The notes beneath the pieces are model-generated. The model was given only the letters and a program-made list of their open reading frames with translations. It searched no databases and was not told where the DNA came from. Source: Leptospira wolbachii serovar Codice str. CDC (lineage in GTDB: Bacteria > Spirochaetota > Leptospiria > Leptospirales > Leptospiraceae). Taken from it: DNA of 64,000 nt. The DNA lies in assembly GCF_000332515.2 (NCBI RefSeq), contig NZ_AOGZ02000014.1, positions 1,628,001-1,692,000 on the forward strand. Direction: 5' to 3'. Made by a program: the position numbers and the translations under genes. Shown here piece by piece: positions 1 to 9,189 of this stretch (the stretch's first letter is position 1; every line of letters starts with the position of its first letter).

Positions 1-163
1 CGGGTGCAGAAACTTGTTTCAGACTGTCTATATCATGTTCAACATTTAAAAGTTCCCCGCAAGCTTCGCAGGAATAAATCACTTGGTGGAGAGGGTAGGT
101 TTTGCGACAAGAGTCATTGGTACAACGAAACTGTGCTCGGAATTGATATTTTGTAAGTGACAT
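1..163 (-). CDS. thrC: Threonine synthase, N-terminal part (runs off the window)
   Basis: The visible 54 residues begin at an ATG (163-161) and run off the left edge. They show a small zinc-ribbon-like segment with single cysteines at about 19 and 24 followed by a C-x2-C pair (CEAC), and the phrase 'YPLHQVIYSC', typical of the N-terminal extension of PLP-dependent threonine synthases. That enzyme makes threonine from O-phosphohomoserine. The PLP lysine and the catalytic core lie outside the window, so the call rests on this N-terminal pattern only. The gene is divergent from lepB, with about 90 bp between the two starts to hold both promoters. Confidence 0.7.
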   Translation of the reverse strand, partial: MSLTKYQFRAQFRCTNDSCRKTYPLHQVIYSCEACGELLNVEHDIDSLKQVSAP

Positions 164-252
164 AGACTTCTCTAGGCTTCAGATTTACGGAAAGTTCCTT
201 TTCCATTCTGGAGAAAGGGGAAAAATGCACGAATGATTTTTATCGTTTTTTG

Positions 253-858
253 ATGGATATGGAAACAGAAACTAAAGTCTCCCGGTGGTGGGCAAAATTC
301 AAACGATACACCCGTCGCAGTCTTTTCATTTTTATCTTTCTCTGTTTCCTCCTATTTATACGCATTTTTCTATTCCAAATCTATTCCATTCAGGGAAATT
401 CCATGTATCCGACCTTGGAACACGGGTCTGTTGTCTTTGTTTGGAAGGGTGGATTTGCCATTTCTGCCAAATTCTTTGGAACGGAACTTCTATACACGGA
501 CCCCAAAATCAACAAATTGGACTTGGTGCTTTTTGTGAGTAAGGAGGATGAACTTGTCGTCAAACGAGTGATAGGTTTACCAGGAGAATTTTATTCTATT
601 GAGGCGGGACGTGTCCTCATTGATTCCACCGAGCTGTTAGAAAATTATCTTCCTCAAGGAACTTACACAAGTGAGCCAAGTACGTCTATATTTCTCAATC
701 GTCACAACTCACCTTTTCTAGCTATGGATAAACAAGGTAGAATTCCCCCGGGTTATTATCTTCTTCTAGGTGACAACAGGCAGTATTCAACGGATTCCCG
801 ATCCTTTGGACTCGTACCTGTAGAAAAAATCAAAGGCAAAGTGATCTTCTATTTTTAA
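253..858 (+). CDS. lepB: Signal peptidase I
   Basis: Type I signal peptidase, which removes signal peptides from exported proteins at the outer face of the inner membrane. About 201 residues. One membrane anchor lies near residues 23-44. The catalytic serine sits in 'GNSMYPTL' (about residue 50), the general-base lysine in 'VVKRVIGLPGE' (about 104), and the C-terminal box 'GDNR...DSRSFG' is present, so all S26 family boxes are intact. Start choice is uncertain: TTG at 250, ATG at 253 and ATG at 259 are all in frame and none has a clear ribosome-binding site; 253 is used here. The next gene starts 2 nt after the stop, so the two are co-transcribed. Confidence 0.93.
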   Translation: MDMETETKVSRWWAKFKRYTRRSLFIFIFLCFLLFIRIFLFQIYSIQGNSMYPTLEHGSVVFVWKGGFAISAKFFGTELLYTDPKINKLDLVLFVSKEDELVVKRVIGLPGEFYSIEAGRVLIDSTELLENYLPQGTYTSEPSTSIFLNRHNSPFLAMDKQGRIPPGYYLLLGDNRQYSTDSRSFGLVPVEKIKGKVIFYF

Positions 859-860
859 CA

Positions 861-2672
861 ATGACCGAATACAAACAACGTTTTAAGTATATCATTCTAT
901 TTATACTCTTCCTTTTCGTCATCCTACTCTTTCGCGTTATCTATCTCACTTATTTTAATGATAATATCATTAATCTAAAGTCGAGTAAGTATGTACAACG
1001 AGGAACTATCTACGATAGGAGAGGGATTGAACTTGCGATCTCTCGCGAGTCGGCAACGGTTGGAATTGATCCAACAAATATCTATGATCCGGAACTCACA
1101 GCACAGGAGCTCGGTCCCATACTTGGAATCTCACCAACAAAACTGATTGAAACCATTCGCGACAAACAGAATTATTTTTTATTAAAAAGAGAAATTGAGC
1201 TTACCAAAGCAGAAAAAATCAAAGCTCTCTCGTTACCCGGTGTTCGTGTGGAAAAAGAATACAAACGAATTTATCCGCAAGGAAGTTTAGCCGCCAGTCT
1301 ACTTGGTTTTACAGGTTACGATGATGACAAAGCCCTCTCAGGACTTGAGATGTTGTTCAATTTGGAATTGTTATCTACACCCGATGCAGAATCAACCAAA
1401 GGAAATAATGTTCATCTAACTATTGATAGTATCATTCAATACCGATTAGAGAAGTCACTGCAGAAAGCCTTTATCCAAACTGCTTCCAAACGGGGAATCG
1501 GTATGATTATGGATACAGAAACAGGGAAAATTTTAGCGATGGCATCTTTCCCCAATTTTGATCCCAACCATTTCCAAGATTTTCCTTTAGAATCTCATTC
1601 CAATTGGTCTATCCGCCATGTTTATGAACCGGGATCGACAATGAAAATCTTCATTGCCCTAATGTTACTGAATGAAGGCAAAATCCTTCCCGGCGAAAGG
1701 TTTCATTGTCCAGGATACATTGAAATAGGAAAAACAACCATTCGTTGTACTGACAATCATGGTCATGTGAATTTGGATGAAATTTTACAATACTCCTGTA
1801 ACGTTGGAATCATTAAAGCAGCCCAAAAAATTGATGAAGCAACATACTACAGTTATATGGATAAATTTAAATTTGGAAAAAGAACCAACTTTTCCATCCA
1901 TGAGGCGAAAGGATATTTACCTCCTTTAAACAAATGGAATAAAAGTACACCTTACTTTTTATCCATTGGACAAGGTCTATCTGTCACACCAATCCAACTC
2001 ATCACAGCAGCAGCGGCAGTTGTAAATGGAGGGATTTTATTTGAACCCTCCGTGGTTTCGCAAGTGACCAATTCCTATGGGGAACTGGTTCATGAATTTT
2101 CCATAAAACATGAGTTACTGGGTATTAAAGAAGGAGCGGCAAAAAAAACATTAAATGCTATGAGTAAGGCCGTCTCACAAGGAACGGGAAAAAAAGCTTA
2201 TTTAGAAAATTACTTTATCGCAGGAAAAACGGGAACTTCGCAAAAAGCAAAAGCTGGGGCAGGATACCAAGCAGGTTTATTCACAGCCAGTTTTCTCGGA
2301 TTTTTTCCAGCAGAAAAGCCAAAGTATGTGGGTCTTATTGTTTTTGATGAACCTGGTGGGGATGCCCATACGGGTGGCGGGATTGCAGCACCTGTCTTTC
2401 GTGAGGTGGTAGAAAGTATCATTCCTATTGTCGAAAAAAGTGAGAAGGCTCTTGTTTACCGATTGAAAGGCGAAAGAAATAAAATTTATAAATTCGATCC
2501 TAAGGTAATGCCTGACCTTACTGGATTCACTGCTTCTGAAACTATCCAAATTTTAAAACAACTCAAAGCAGAATACAAATTAGAAGGTTCCGGGTTTGTC
2601 AAATCGCAAGATCCAAAAGCAGGGTCTTCCCTTTCCCCCAATACAGCGATCAAAATCGTTTTGGAACCTTAA
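861..2672 (+). CDS. Class B penicillin-binding protein with C-terminal PASTA domain
   Basis: Peptidoglycan DD-transpeptidase of the FtsI/PBP2/SpoVD group, 603 aa, anchored by one N-terminal membrane helix (about residues 8-30). A PBP dimerisation domain follows ('RGTIYDRRG' near 45), then the transpeptidase domain with SxxK at Ser259 ('GSTMK'), SxN at about 312 ('SCN') and KTG at about 456 ('AGKTGTSQ'). All active-site motifs are intact. A single PASTA module occupies roughly the last 65 residues ('VMPDLTG'). It lies between the signal peptidase and DUF115 genes with 0-2 nt spacing. It is not in a dcw-type cluster, so whether it is the divisome FtsI or a second class B PBP cannot be decided here. 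Confidence 0.92.
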   Translation: MTEYKQRFKYIILFILFLFVILLFRVIYLTYFNDNIINLKSSKYVQRGTIYDRRGIELAISRESATVGIDPTNIYDPELTAQELGPILGISPTKLIETIRDKQNYFLLKREIELTKAEKIKALSLPGVRVEKEYKRIYPQGSLAASLLGFTGYDDDKALSGLEMLFNLELLSTPDAESTKGNNVHLTIDSIIQYRLEKSLQKAFIQTASKRGIGMIMDTETGKILAMASFPNFDPNHFQDFPLESHSNWSIRHVYEPGSTMKIFIALMLLNEGKILPGERFHCPGYIEIGKTTIRCTDNHGHVNLDEILQYSCNVGIIKAAQKIDEATYYSYMDKFKFGKRTNFSIHEAKGYLPPLNKWNKSTPYFLSIGQGLSVTPIQLITAAAAVVNGGILFEPSVVSQVTNSYGELVHEFSIKHELLGIKEGAAKKTLNAMSKAVSQGTGKKAYLENYFIAGKTGTSQKAKAGAGYQAGLFTASFLGFFPAEKPKYVGLIVFDEPGGDAHTGGGIAAPVFREVVESIIPIVEKSEKALVYRLKGERNKIYKFDPKVMPDLTGFTASETIQILKQLKAEYKLEGSGFVKSQDPKAGSSLSPNTAIKIVLEP

Positions 2673-4583
2673 GTGAAAGATTCTCTCTTAGAAAAAAATC
2701 TAGCGGCCCTTCCTTCTCGATTGGCAGAAGTGATTCAGAATACTGTAAATTCAATCGGAACAACGGATTCAAATTCGCAGAACATCGAAACTAAGATTTC
2801 TTACGAACTCATAAAATCCAAAACAGGAGATCCTACTTTAGAGTTGGATGGAGTTTGGATCCATAGTCGATTTGATCCCAAAAAAGAAGCGGAACGGTTT
2901 GCGACCGAACTTCCCCATGATGGAAGTGAACGCATTTATCTATTGTTTGGTGCAGGTTTGGGTTATATTCTCCCCTTTTTGATAGAAAAAGAAAAGGTAA
3001 CCATTATCTGGATGGAACCCTTTCCTTTTTTCGTCCAGGAAGCATTCAAAATCTTTGATTTTTCAAAACCATTGTTAGATGGAAAACTAATCCTTATTTC
3101 GGGGGAGGGAATGGAAGACCAACTCTCGGAAGCGGTGAAAGGAAAAGGAACCTACCCCATTAGTTTTGTTCCCCACCGTGGGTCTTGGCAATGGAAAGAA
3201 ACCGAATACCAAAGATTGAAATACACCGCCGAACAAATGTTTCACAAGAAAGATGTGAATCTTGCAACATTAACACGATTCGAAAAAATTTGGGCAAAAA
3301 ACATTTGTTATAACCTTCCCGAATTATCTCAGTTTCATCCAGTCTCAGACCTTTTTGGAATCGCAAATGGGATCTCCATTGTTGTTGCGGGCGCTGGACC
3401 AAGCCTTTCCGAATCTGTACCCGATCTTATAAAGTATCGAAACCAATTTTTACTACTCGCAGTAGACACGGCTCTTCCCATTCTCTCCTCCTTTGGTGTA
3501 GAACCTGATTTGATTTTTTCTGTCGACCCGCAAGCACTCAATAGCCAATATCTGGAAGATTATTCGGGGGACGCCATTTTGATTTTTGACCCAACATCCA
3601 CCTACTTAAGCCTTCGGTTGGAAAAAGGGCCAAACAAAGGTTTTGTGACCTCCTCTCCTTTCCCATTGATTCGTTTACTGGAAAGGACTGGTCTATCAGA
3701 GATAGGCTCGGTTCCTTTTGGTGGGTCTGTTTCCACCAATGCGGCAAGCCTTGCCACTCTTATGGGGGCTAAGTCTGTATTTTTAGTCGGACAGGATTTG
3801 AGTTTTACCAAGGGTCTTGCCCATTCCAAAGGGGCAGTCCTCGAAGAACGATTGAACTATTTAGAATCTAGAAAGTTTCGTAGAGAAAAACACAATTATA
3901 AACAACTCTTTGCTTTACCGCAAAAAAAAGTCATAGGCAATTTGGATGAAACCTATATCACCAATGAGAAGATGTTGATCTTTAAAAAATGGTTCGAAGA
4001 TCATGCCAAAGAAAATCCCTGGACCAACTTAACTAAGTTTGGTGCCAAACTCGAAGGGATTCCCCATTCGGATTTTGCAAAAGAATTTGCGAGCGATGTA
4101 AGTGAAGTAAAAAACCAAACCAATTCGGTAAATTCGATTCGTAATCAAATTCGTTCCTTGTTGAAAAAAGAAAAATCTTTTTTCGATCAAAAACAATTGG
4201 TTTCCGAAATTAAATCCACTACCGAAGCGTTATCGGAATTTGTTGCTACGGTCAAACGTGGCCTTGCGGTTTCACAAAGGATATATAATCAAATTCAAAG
4301 AAACCAAATCAATCCCAAAACTTTTTCGGAAGATATCAAACAAATGGATGCAATTGATGAACAGGTATCAGGGAAAAAAGGTTTAAATGAAATTTTGAGT
4401 TTAGGAATCCAGAGAATCATCTTAACCATCACCGAAGGATATGATGACCACTTGAGTTTGGAAGAAAAAGAAAACACCCAACTGGGTGTGGCAAAGAAGT
4501 CTTTACTTTTATATGAAGGGCTTTACACATCCGTCAGGTCCACCAAACGGATGCTCACTAAATCTTTATACAGATTGTTGTAA
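2673..4583 (+). CDS. DUF115 / motility-accessory-factor-like protein
   Basis: A 636-aa protein starting at GTG directly after the upstream stop. The central part contains 'GISIVVAGAGPSLS' and 'DLIFSVDPQ', the Rossmann-like signature of the DUF115 (6-hydroxymethylpterin pyrophosphokinase MptE-like) domain found in bacterial motility accessory factors (Maf), some of which help glycosylate flagellin with nonulosonic acids. The N-terminal third also has a 'LLFGAGLGY' motif. The C-terminal part (from about 470) is charged and probably helical. No signal peptide is visible. The substrate cannot be inferred and the neighbours (LepB, PBP) are envelope genes, so a glycan-related role is only plausible. 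Confidence 0.75.
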   Translation: MKDSLLEKNLAALPSRLAEVIQNTVNSIGTTDSNSQNIETKISYELIKSKTGDPTLELDGVWIHSRFDPKKEAERFATELPHDGSERIYLLFGAGLGYILPFLIEKEKVTIIWMEPFPFFVQEAFKIFDFSKPLLDGKLILISGEGMEDQLSEAVKGKGTYPISFVPHRGSWQWKETEYQRLKYTAEQMFHKKDVNLATLTRFEKIWAKNICYNLPELSQFHPVSDLFGIANGISIVVAGAGPSLSESVPDLIKYRNQFLLLAVDTALPILSSFGVEPDLIFSVDPQALNSQYLEDYSGDAILIFDPTSTYLSLRLEKGPNKGFVTSSPFPLIRLLERTGLSEIGSVPFGGSVSTNAASLATLMGAKSVFLVGQDLSFTKGLAHSKGAVLEERLNYLESRKFRREKHNYKQLFALPQKKVIGNLDETYITNEKMLIFKKWFEDHAKENPWTNLTKFGAKLEGIPHSDFAKEFASDVSEVKNQTNSVNSIRNQIRSLLKKEKSFFDQKQLVSEIKSTTEALSEFVATVKRGLAVSQRIYNQIQRNQINPKTFSEDIKQMDAIDEQVSGKKGLNEILSLGIQRIILTITEGYDDHLSLEEKENTQLGVAKKSLLLYEGLYTSVRSTKRMLTKSLYRLL

Positions 4584-4597
4584 CCTATTCGGTTACA
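4579..4597. terminator. Hairpin spanning both convergent stop codons
   Basis: TGTAACC (4579-4585) and GGTTACA (4591-4597) form a perfect 7-bp stem around a 5-nt loop. The stop codons of the converging DUF115 gene (4581-4583) and OmpA-family gene (4587-4585) both lie inside it. This is likely a shared bidirectional terminator, although no long T-run follows on either strand. Confidence 0.45.
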
Positions 4598-5634
4598 GAT
4601 AAAACAGTAAAATCAACACGTCTATTTTTGATCCGACCTGCTTCTGTAGAATTGGATTCAATTTCCGCAGTCTCACCAAATCCTCGATAGTCGATTTGAG
4701 ATGCATTTACACCATATTTCACTAATTCATCATAGATAAACTTAGCACGTTCATCTGATAGAATTTTGTTTTCATCCATCTCACCAATAAAACAAGTATG
4801 TCCTTTGACTCGAACATGAATCCCCGGATATGATTTCAGCGCTTCCGCTAAGGTGACAATTTTGTCAGCAGCGGTCTCTTCTGTTTGCATACTTTGTTTG
4901 ATAAAACGAATTTGAAGGTCGTTGATGTATCGAATGGCTCTCCCTTGAGATTCAAATTTATCAGAAGCTCTTCCTTCTGATAGGGCCACTCTCTCCAAAG
5001 AGCGAGTCCCCGCTTCCGAAGAAACATTCGCATTTTGATTAATATTTTCAGTTGATTTCGAACTTCGATTACAACTACGGATTCCAAAAACAATCAAAAC
5101 AATAAAGAATAAAAGAATAAGCGCAAGTAAGATGATCCGCCCGATTCGATTTTGTTTTGGAGTGATTTGAAATTTATTCAAAGCAACTAATTCATTATAT
5201 TCAGGTGTTGGTGCCACTTCGTCCTGTGAACTATCACCACCTTCATAGTTTTCATGATAAGGAGTGAAACCTTCAAAGGAAGATTTGGCAGAACGAGAGG
5301 AATTACGTTTTACAGTGGATTCCTTTTTTGTAGTTCCCTTAGTTGTTGTTTTTTTCTTTGCGGCAGGGACAGAAATTTTTGCTGCCCATTTACGAATCTC
5401 TGAACGAAGGTATTCATCGGCCTCTGGGCTAAATTTGAAATTATCTCGGATGTATTTTACAGTGCGTTTTTCCACATCTGTATAGTCCCCACCATCTTTA
5501 ATGGCATCAAAAAGGGTCTTTGCAATATTTTTGCCGATAGGAGCTTTGCTACGTTTGGTGGCTTTCTCTGCAATTTCTAACAATTCATTGTCATATTGTT
5601 TACCACTTATGGTACGGTAATAACTATCTGCCAC
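4585..5634 (-). CDS. OmpA-family protein with inner transmembrane helix
   Basis: A 349-aa protein. The N-terminal ~110 residues form a soluble basic domain ('ISGKQYDNELLEIAEKATKRS'), then a Lys/Thr/Ser-rich linker, a single hydrophobic helix near residues 165-185, and a C-terminal OmpA-like peptidoglycan-binding domain (about 235-345; 'VRVKGHTC', 'GFGETAE', 'NRRVDF'). With no signal peptide and a central helix, the topology is probably N-terminus in the cytoplasm and OmpA domain in the periplasm. The start is GTG with a good ribosome-binding site (AAGGAG, 8 nt upstream). It is the last gene of the reverse valS operon. The partner of the cytoplasmic domain is unknown. Confidence 0.8.
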   Translation of the reverse strand: MADSYYRTISGKQYDNELLEIAEKATKRSKAPIGKNIAKTLFDAIKDGGDYTDVEKRTVKYIRDNFKFSPEADEYLRSEIRKWAAKISVPAAKKKTTTKGTTKKESTVKRNSSRSAKSSFEGFTPYHENYEGGDSSQDEVAPTPEYNELVALNKFQITPKQNRIGRIILLALILLFFIVLIVFGIRSCNRSSKSTENINQNANVSSEAGTRSLERVALSEGRASDKFESQGRAIRYINDLQIRFIKQSMQTEETAADKIVTLAEALKSYPGIHVRVKGHTCFIGEMDENKILSDERAKFIYDELVKYGVNASQIDYRGFGETAEIESNSTEAGRIKNRRVDFTVLSVTE

Positions 5635-5696
5635 GTGAAAGCTCCTTTGTAATCATATCGACAGGTAAGGCCAATCTATCCATTCTTTTCTTGGAC

Positions 5697-7193
5697 TTAG
5701 GTGTTGAATCCGTCCAGAAATTGGTTATTTTTGATCTTATACTGCAAAGAACCACGACTAATACCAAGCAGTTTGGCTGCTTCTTCCTGAGTCGATACTC
5801 TTTGGAAAGCCTCTTTGATCCAAATGGCTTCCAATCTTTCGATGGCGATGTTGAGCGATAGATTTTCCGAAGGAGAAAGAATCTCTGCTCCCACCGCAAA
5901 ACTTTGGACTTTTGAGGTCGATTCGGTTTCCCGTTTCCCATCTTGCAAAAAGGAATGCGGTTCCAAAACAGTTTCCGGTGGAACAAGGACAGCATACTGA
6001 ATGACACTTTGTAGTTGCCTAACATTTCCACTCCAAGGCATCCCGGTTAATGCCTTGAGCGCTTCTGTTGAAAACGTTTTGTTCCTTCCATACTGTTTGT
6101 TGTATTGGTATAAAAAATGATGTGCAAGGAGAGGAACGTCCCCTCTTCGTTCGCGCAATGGTGGCATACGAAGCGGAACTTCCGCTAGGCGATAATATAA
6201 ATCCATAGAAAAAGTTTCTTTCTGGATATCTTCTAATAAATCTCGTTTGCTTCCTGTAAAAATTCTAATGTTGAGAACCTCATCCTTCTTTTTCGCAGAG
6301 GGGTTGGGCATTGTTTTATCTCGTAAAGTTTGGAAAAGTCTTGTTTGTAGATTCGTTGGTAAATCTCCAATGGATTCAATATATAAAGACCCACCATTGG
6401 CTTGTTCTAATTTTCCGGGATTGAATATCTTTCCGCTGGGCACACCAAAAAGTTCCGCTTCCAATAGTTCATAACTAAGGCCAGAACAATCTACAGTGAG
6501 GAATGGACCATTCTTCCTTTGGGATATATAATGTAAAGCTTTGGCTATTAATTTTTTCCCTGATCCTTCTTCCCCTATAATCATCACAGATGTATCCGAG
6601 GGACCCACTTGCCTGATTCGATGTTTTAAAAATAGAATACTGGGATCATAACCAAGAATTTCCTCTACTGGATCTTCTTCTCTTTTGGATTTTTCAAAGG
6701 CTTCTTTGGCAATCCGTTCTTCCAGGATAACGATTGTTAATTGAGAAGCAAATAGAGTGGCTTGGTTGATAATCTCTGATGAGAAAAAGTTTACTTTATC
6801 CGACTCTAGGTTAAGGACTCCAATGGTAGAATCTCTAGTAACTAATGGAATCGCAAGTTCAGAACGAACGGTTTCAATGAGTTTCACATAGTCTTTATCT
6901 AAAGTGACATCGGGAACATAGATAATTTCTCTAGTGGAGGCTGCCCGACCCGTAACACCCAGATTAAACGGAAGTTTGGCGGCGATTTTCTTTTCCCAAT
7001 CCATACCTTTTGCCGCAACAATGGTGAGGACTTTTTCTTCCTGGTCCATAATGGATATACTACCGGTAGAGGCTCCAAACAATGTCAGAGTCATTTCCAA
7101 AATGAAATTCAAGCGATCCGTAATATTCGGAAGTTGTTGAATTTCTTTTTGGATTTTCCTTAAAGTACCGGAAATATCCTGTTTTACAGACAT
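5697..7193 (-). CDS. GAF-AAA+-Fis regulator, degenerate sigma-54 activator
   Basis: A 498-aa protein with the NtrC-like order GAF (about 20-165), AAA+ (about 178-405) and Fis-type helix-turn-helix (about 448-490, 'EEAAKLLGISRGSLQYKI'). The AAA+ part keeps a P-loop-like 'GEEGSGKK' (207-214) and the region around 'DLYYRL...PPLRER'. It lacks the GAFTGA loop that contacts sigma-54: after 'ELFG' (250) comes 'VPSGKIFNPG'. The Walker B motif normally read as LFLDEIG is 'LYIESIG' (270-276), without the usual Asp-Glu pair. It is therefore unlikely to remodel sigma-54 RNA polymerase in the standard way and may act as a GAF-controlled DNA-binding protein. It starts 4 nt after the prfB stop. Confidence 0.82.
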   Translation of the reverse strand: MSVKQDISGTLRKIQKEIQQLPNITDRLNFILEMTLTLFGASTGSISIMDQEEKVLTIVAAKGMDWEKKIAAKLPFNLGVTGRAASTREIIYVPDVTLDKDYVKLIETVRSELAIPLVTRDSTIGVLNLESDKVNFFSSEIINQATLFASQLTIVILEERIAKEAFEKSKREEDPVEEILGYDPSILFLKHRIRQVGPSDTSVMIIGEEGSGKKLIAKALHYISQRKNGPFLTVDCSGLSYELLEAELFGVPSGKIFNPGKLEQANGGSLYIESIGDLPTNLQTRLFQTLRDKTMPNPSAKKKDEVLNIRIFTGSKRDLLEDIQKETFSMDLYYRLAEVPLRMPPLRERRGDVPLLAHHFLYQYNKQYGRNKTFSTEALKALTGMPWSGNVRQLQSVIQYAVLVPPETVLEPHSFLQDGKRETESTSKVQSFAVGAEILSPSENLSLNIAIERLEAIWIKEAFQRVSTQEEAAKLLGISRGSLQYKIKNNQFLDGFNT

Positions 7194-7197
7194 TTGT

Positions 7198-8325
7198 TTA
7201 TACTTTTGCGTTTGCCTTTTGGTTTGTCAGGTATTTTAAGTAGGCAATGATAAAATCTTCCAGGTCTCCGTCCATTACTGCATGAACGTTTCCCGTTTCA
7301 AAATCAGTTCTATGGTCTTTTACCAAATTGTAAGGATGAAACACATAACTTCGAATTTGTGATCCCCAAGAAATATCTCTCTTTTCACCGGCTTTTTTTG
7401 CGTTCTCTTCTTCTGCCTTTTGTTTTTCCATCTCATACAAACGAGCACGTAACATTTTCATTGCGGTATCACGGTTTTTGATTTGAGATCTTTCCATTTG
7501 ACAAGAAACCACAACACCAGTAGGGATATGTGTGATTCGCACAGCAGAGTCTGTTGTGTTTACATGTTGTCCCCCAGCCCCAGAGGAGCGATACACATCT
7601 ACACGAAGGTCTTTTTCTTCGATATTCACTTGGATGTCATCATCCACTTCTGGTGTCACATACACTGACGCAAAGGATGTATGCCTTCTTTTATTGGAAT
7701 CAAAAGGTGAAATTCGCACGAGTCTATGGACCCCAGACTCACATTTTAAATATCCGAAAGGATGATCCCCTTGGATGTAAAGCGTGGCATTTTTGATTCC
7801 CGCAGTTTCTCCCGGTTGGTAGTCAACAAGTTCTGCACGATATCCTTTTTGTTCACAAAACCTTGTGTACATTCGTAGTAACATATCAGCCCAGTCTTGA
7901 GATTCTGTTCCGCCGGCACCAGGATGGATATTGATAAACGCAGCTTTCCCATCATCTTTACCAGCCAGTGCATCTAACATTTGCAAGTTTTCAAAGGCTT
8001 CAAACATTCGATCAAAATCATCGTTTAAAGATTTTAAGCCTGTCTCGCCCATTTCTTCCGAAGTGAGTTCAATCAAATCAGGAAAATCGAATAGTTCTTT
8101 CTTTAATTCCAACCAAGGATCTAACTTTAGTTGTAACTCGTTACGTTTTTGTGTTACGTTTTTTGCTTGGTCAGGGGAATCCCATAACTTTGGATCGTTT
8201 GCTTTTTCAATGAGTGATGATAAACGGTCATAGTCTTCTTGGAAATTCTGAGCCGCCCAATAAGTTTGAAATGATTCTATCATTTCTGATGTTTGTTTTT
8301 TTAAGTCTTTTAGTGATCTATCCAT
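7198..8325 (-). CDS. prfB: Peptide chain release factor 2
   Basis: RF2 terminates translation at UGA and UAA codons. The 375-aa product has the class-1 GGQ motif in '[10 protein letters not shown]' and the RF2 anticodon-like tripeptide SPF in '[16 protein letters not shown]', which separates it from RF1 (PxT). The frame is continuous from the ATG at 8325: the internal UGA and slippery CUUUGA site used for autoregulatory +1 frameshifting in many bacteria is absent, so RF2 levels must be set another way. It sits 24 nt downstream of the hypothetical gene in the valS operon. Confidence 0.96.
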   Translation of the reverse strand: MDRSLKDLKKQTSEMIESFQTYWAAQNFQEDYDRLSSLIEKANDPKLWDSPDQAKNVTQKRNELQLKLDPWLELKKELFDFPDLIELTSEEMGETGLKSLNDDFDRMFEAFENLQMLDALAGKDDGKAAFINIHPGAGGTESQDWADMLLRMYTRFCEQKGYRAELVDYQPGETAGIKNATLYIQGDHPFGYLKCESGVHRLVRISPFDSNKRRHTSFASVYVTPEVDDDIQVNIEEKDLRVDVYRSSGAGGQHVNTTDSAVRITHIPTGVVVSCQMERSQIKNRDTAMKMLRARLYEMEKQKAEEENAKKAGEKRDISWGSQIRSYVFHPYNLVKDHRTDFETGNVHAVMDGDLEDFIIAYLKYLTNQKANAKV

Positions 8326-8349
8326 AATGCGTAAATCCGAATCGGAAGT

Positions 8350-9189
8350 TTAAAATAGAGAATCTTTACGAAGTCTTTCCACTTCCCATTGGAAGGTAGT
8401 TTCTCTGAGTTGGGGTGTATTTCCTTCCACAGTTCCCACAAGAGAATAACTCGATTCTTTTCCATAACTATCAGGCAATCGTTTGAGTATAAACTTACCT
8501 GATTTAATGAGTTCAATGACATGTAAAAGAAAAGGATCTTTTTCCTTTCGGCTCATCTCTTCCATGGAATAATAAAAAGTAGAAAGCCCTTTATAGAACC
8601 AATCAATACATTCGTTTTTGCCACGAGGCCAAATTTGTTCCAAACGAATTTCTGATTCTTGGACTAGTGACTTTCCAAGGAATGGTTTTTGTAATACACG
8701 GCACTGAGAATAAATTTCAAAATTTAAATCTCGATCTCCACCCTTTTCAAAATCCACACCGATCCAACGAATCCAAGATTTTTTTTCTTTAATGGATAAT
8801 GCAGGAATGAGGGCAAACAAATACCCTTGGTCTTTAAAGATTCGTTCATGGGCAAGATGTTCCAAGATTTCTATAGGGATCATGTAATGTCCCTTCATCC
8901 ATTCCACCACATAAGGAATCGATTCTAACAAAAGGTATTCCGGTGGGGTTTCCGACCGAATGATATCACCGAACTGCGTGAGAATAAAAATAAAAGACAA
9001 CAATTCCTGACGACTGAGTCCCGAAAGAACACTCACAGAACCACTTAAATTTTGAAGGGCCCTACGAATCATAAGATGTTGTTGGAGTTGGGTTTGGTTT
9101 TCAGACAAAATAATCCCTAGATGTTTTTCAAAATTGCGAAGGCTTGTACGTTCACAATATTTAAAATTTCCAGAGATACTGAATGGCAC
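8350..9189 (-). CDS. Conserved hypothetical protein
   Basis: A 279-aa protein of no family I recognise. It has no signal peptide or transmembrane segment and is rich in Leu, Glu and aromatic residues, which suggests an alpha-helical cytoplasmic protein. The GTG start shares its G with the purD stop (TAGTG at 9191-9187), so translation is coupled to purD, and prfB follows 24 nt later. Its fixed place between purD and prfB suggests a real gene, but nothing in the sequence points to a function. Confidence 0.7.
   Translation of the reverse strand: MPFSISGNFKYCERTSLRNFEKHLGIILSENQTQLQQHLMIRRALQNLSGSVSVLSGLSRQELLSFIFILTQFGDIIRSETPPEYLLLESIPYVVEWMKGHYMIPIEILEHLAHERIFKDQGYLFALIPALSIKEKKSWIRWIGVDFEKGGDRDLNFEIYSQCRVLQKPFLGKSLVQESEIRLEQIWPRGKNECIDWFYKGLSTFYYSMEEMSRKEKDPFLLHVIELIKSGKFILKRLPDSYGKESSYSLVGTVEGNTPQLRETTFQWEVERLRKDSLF

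Noticed and set aside
8310..8522. A frame overlapping the prfB 5' end that might have been a frameshifted RF2 leader
   Set aside because: There is no CUUUGA slippery site and prfB is complete from its own ATG; the frame is a shadow of the hypothetical gene upstream.
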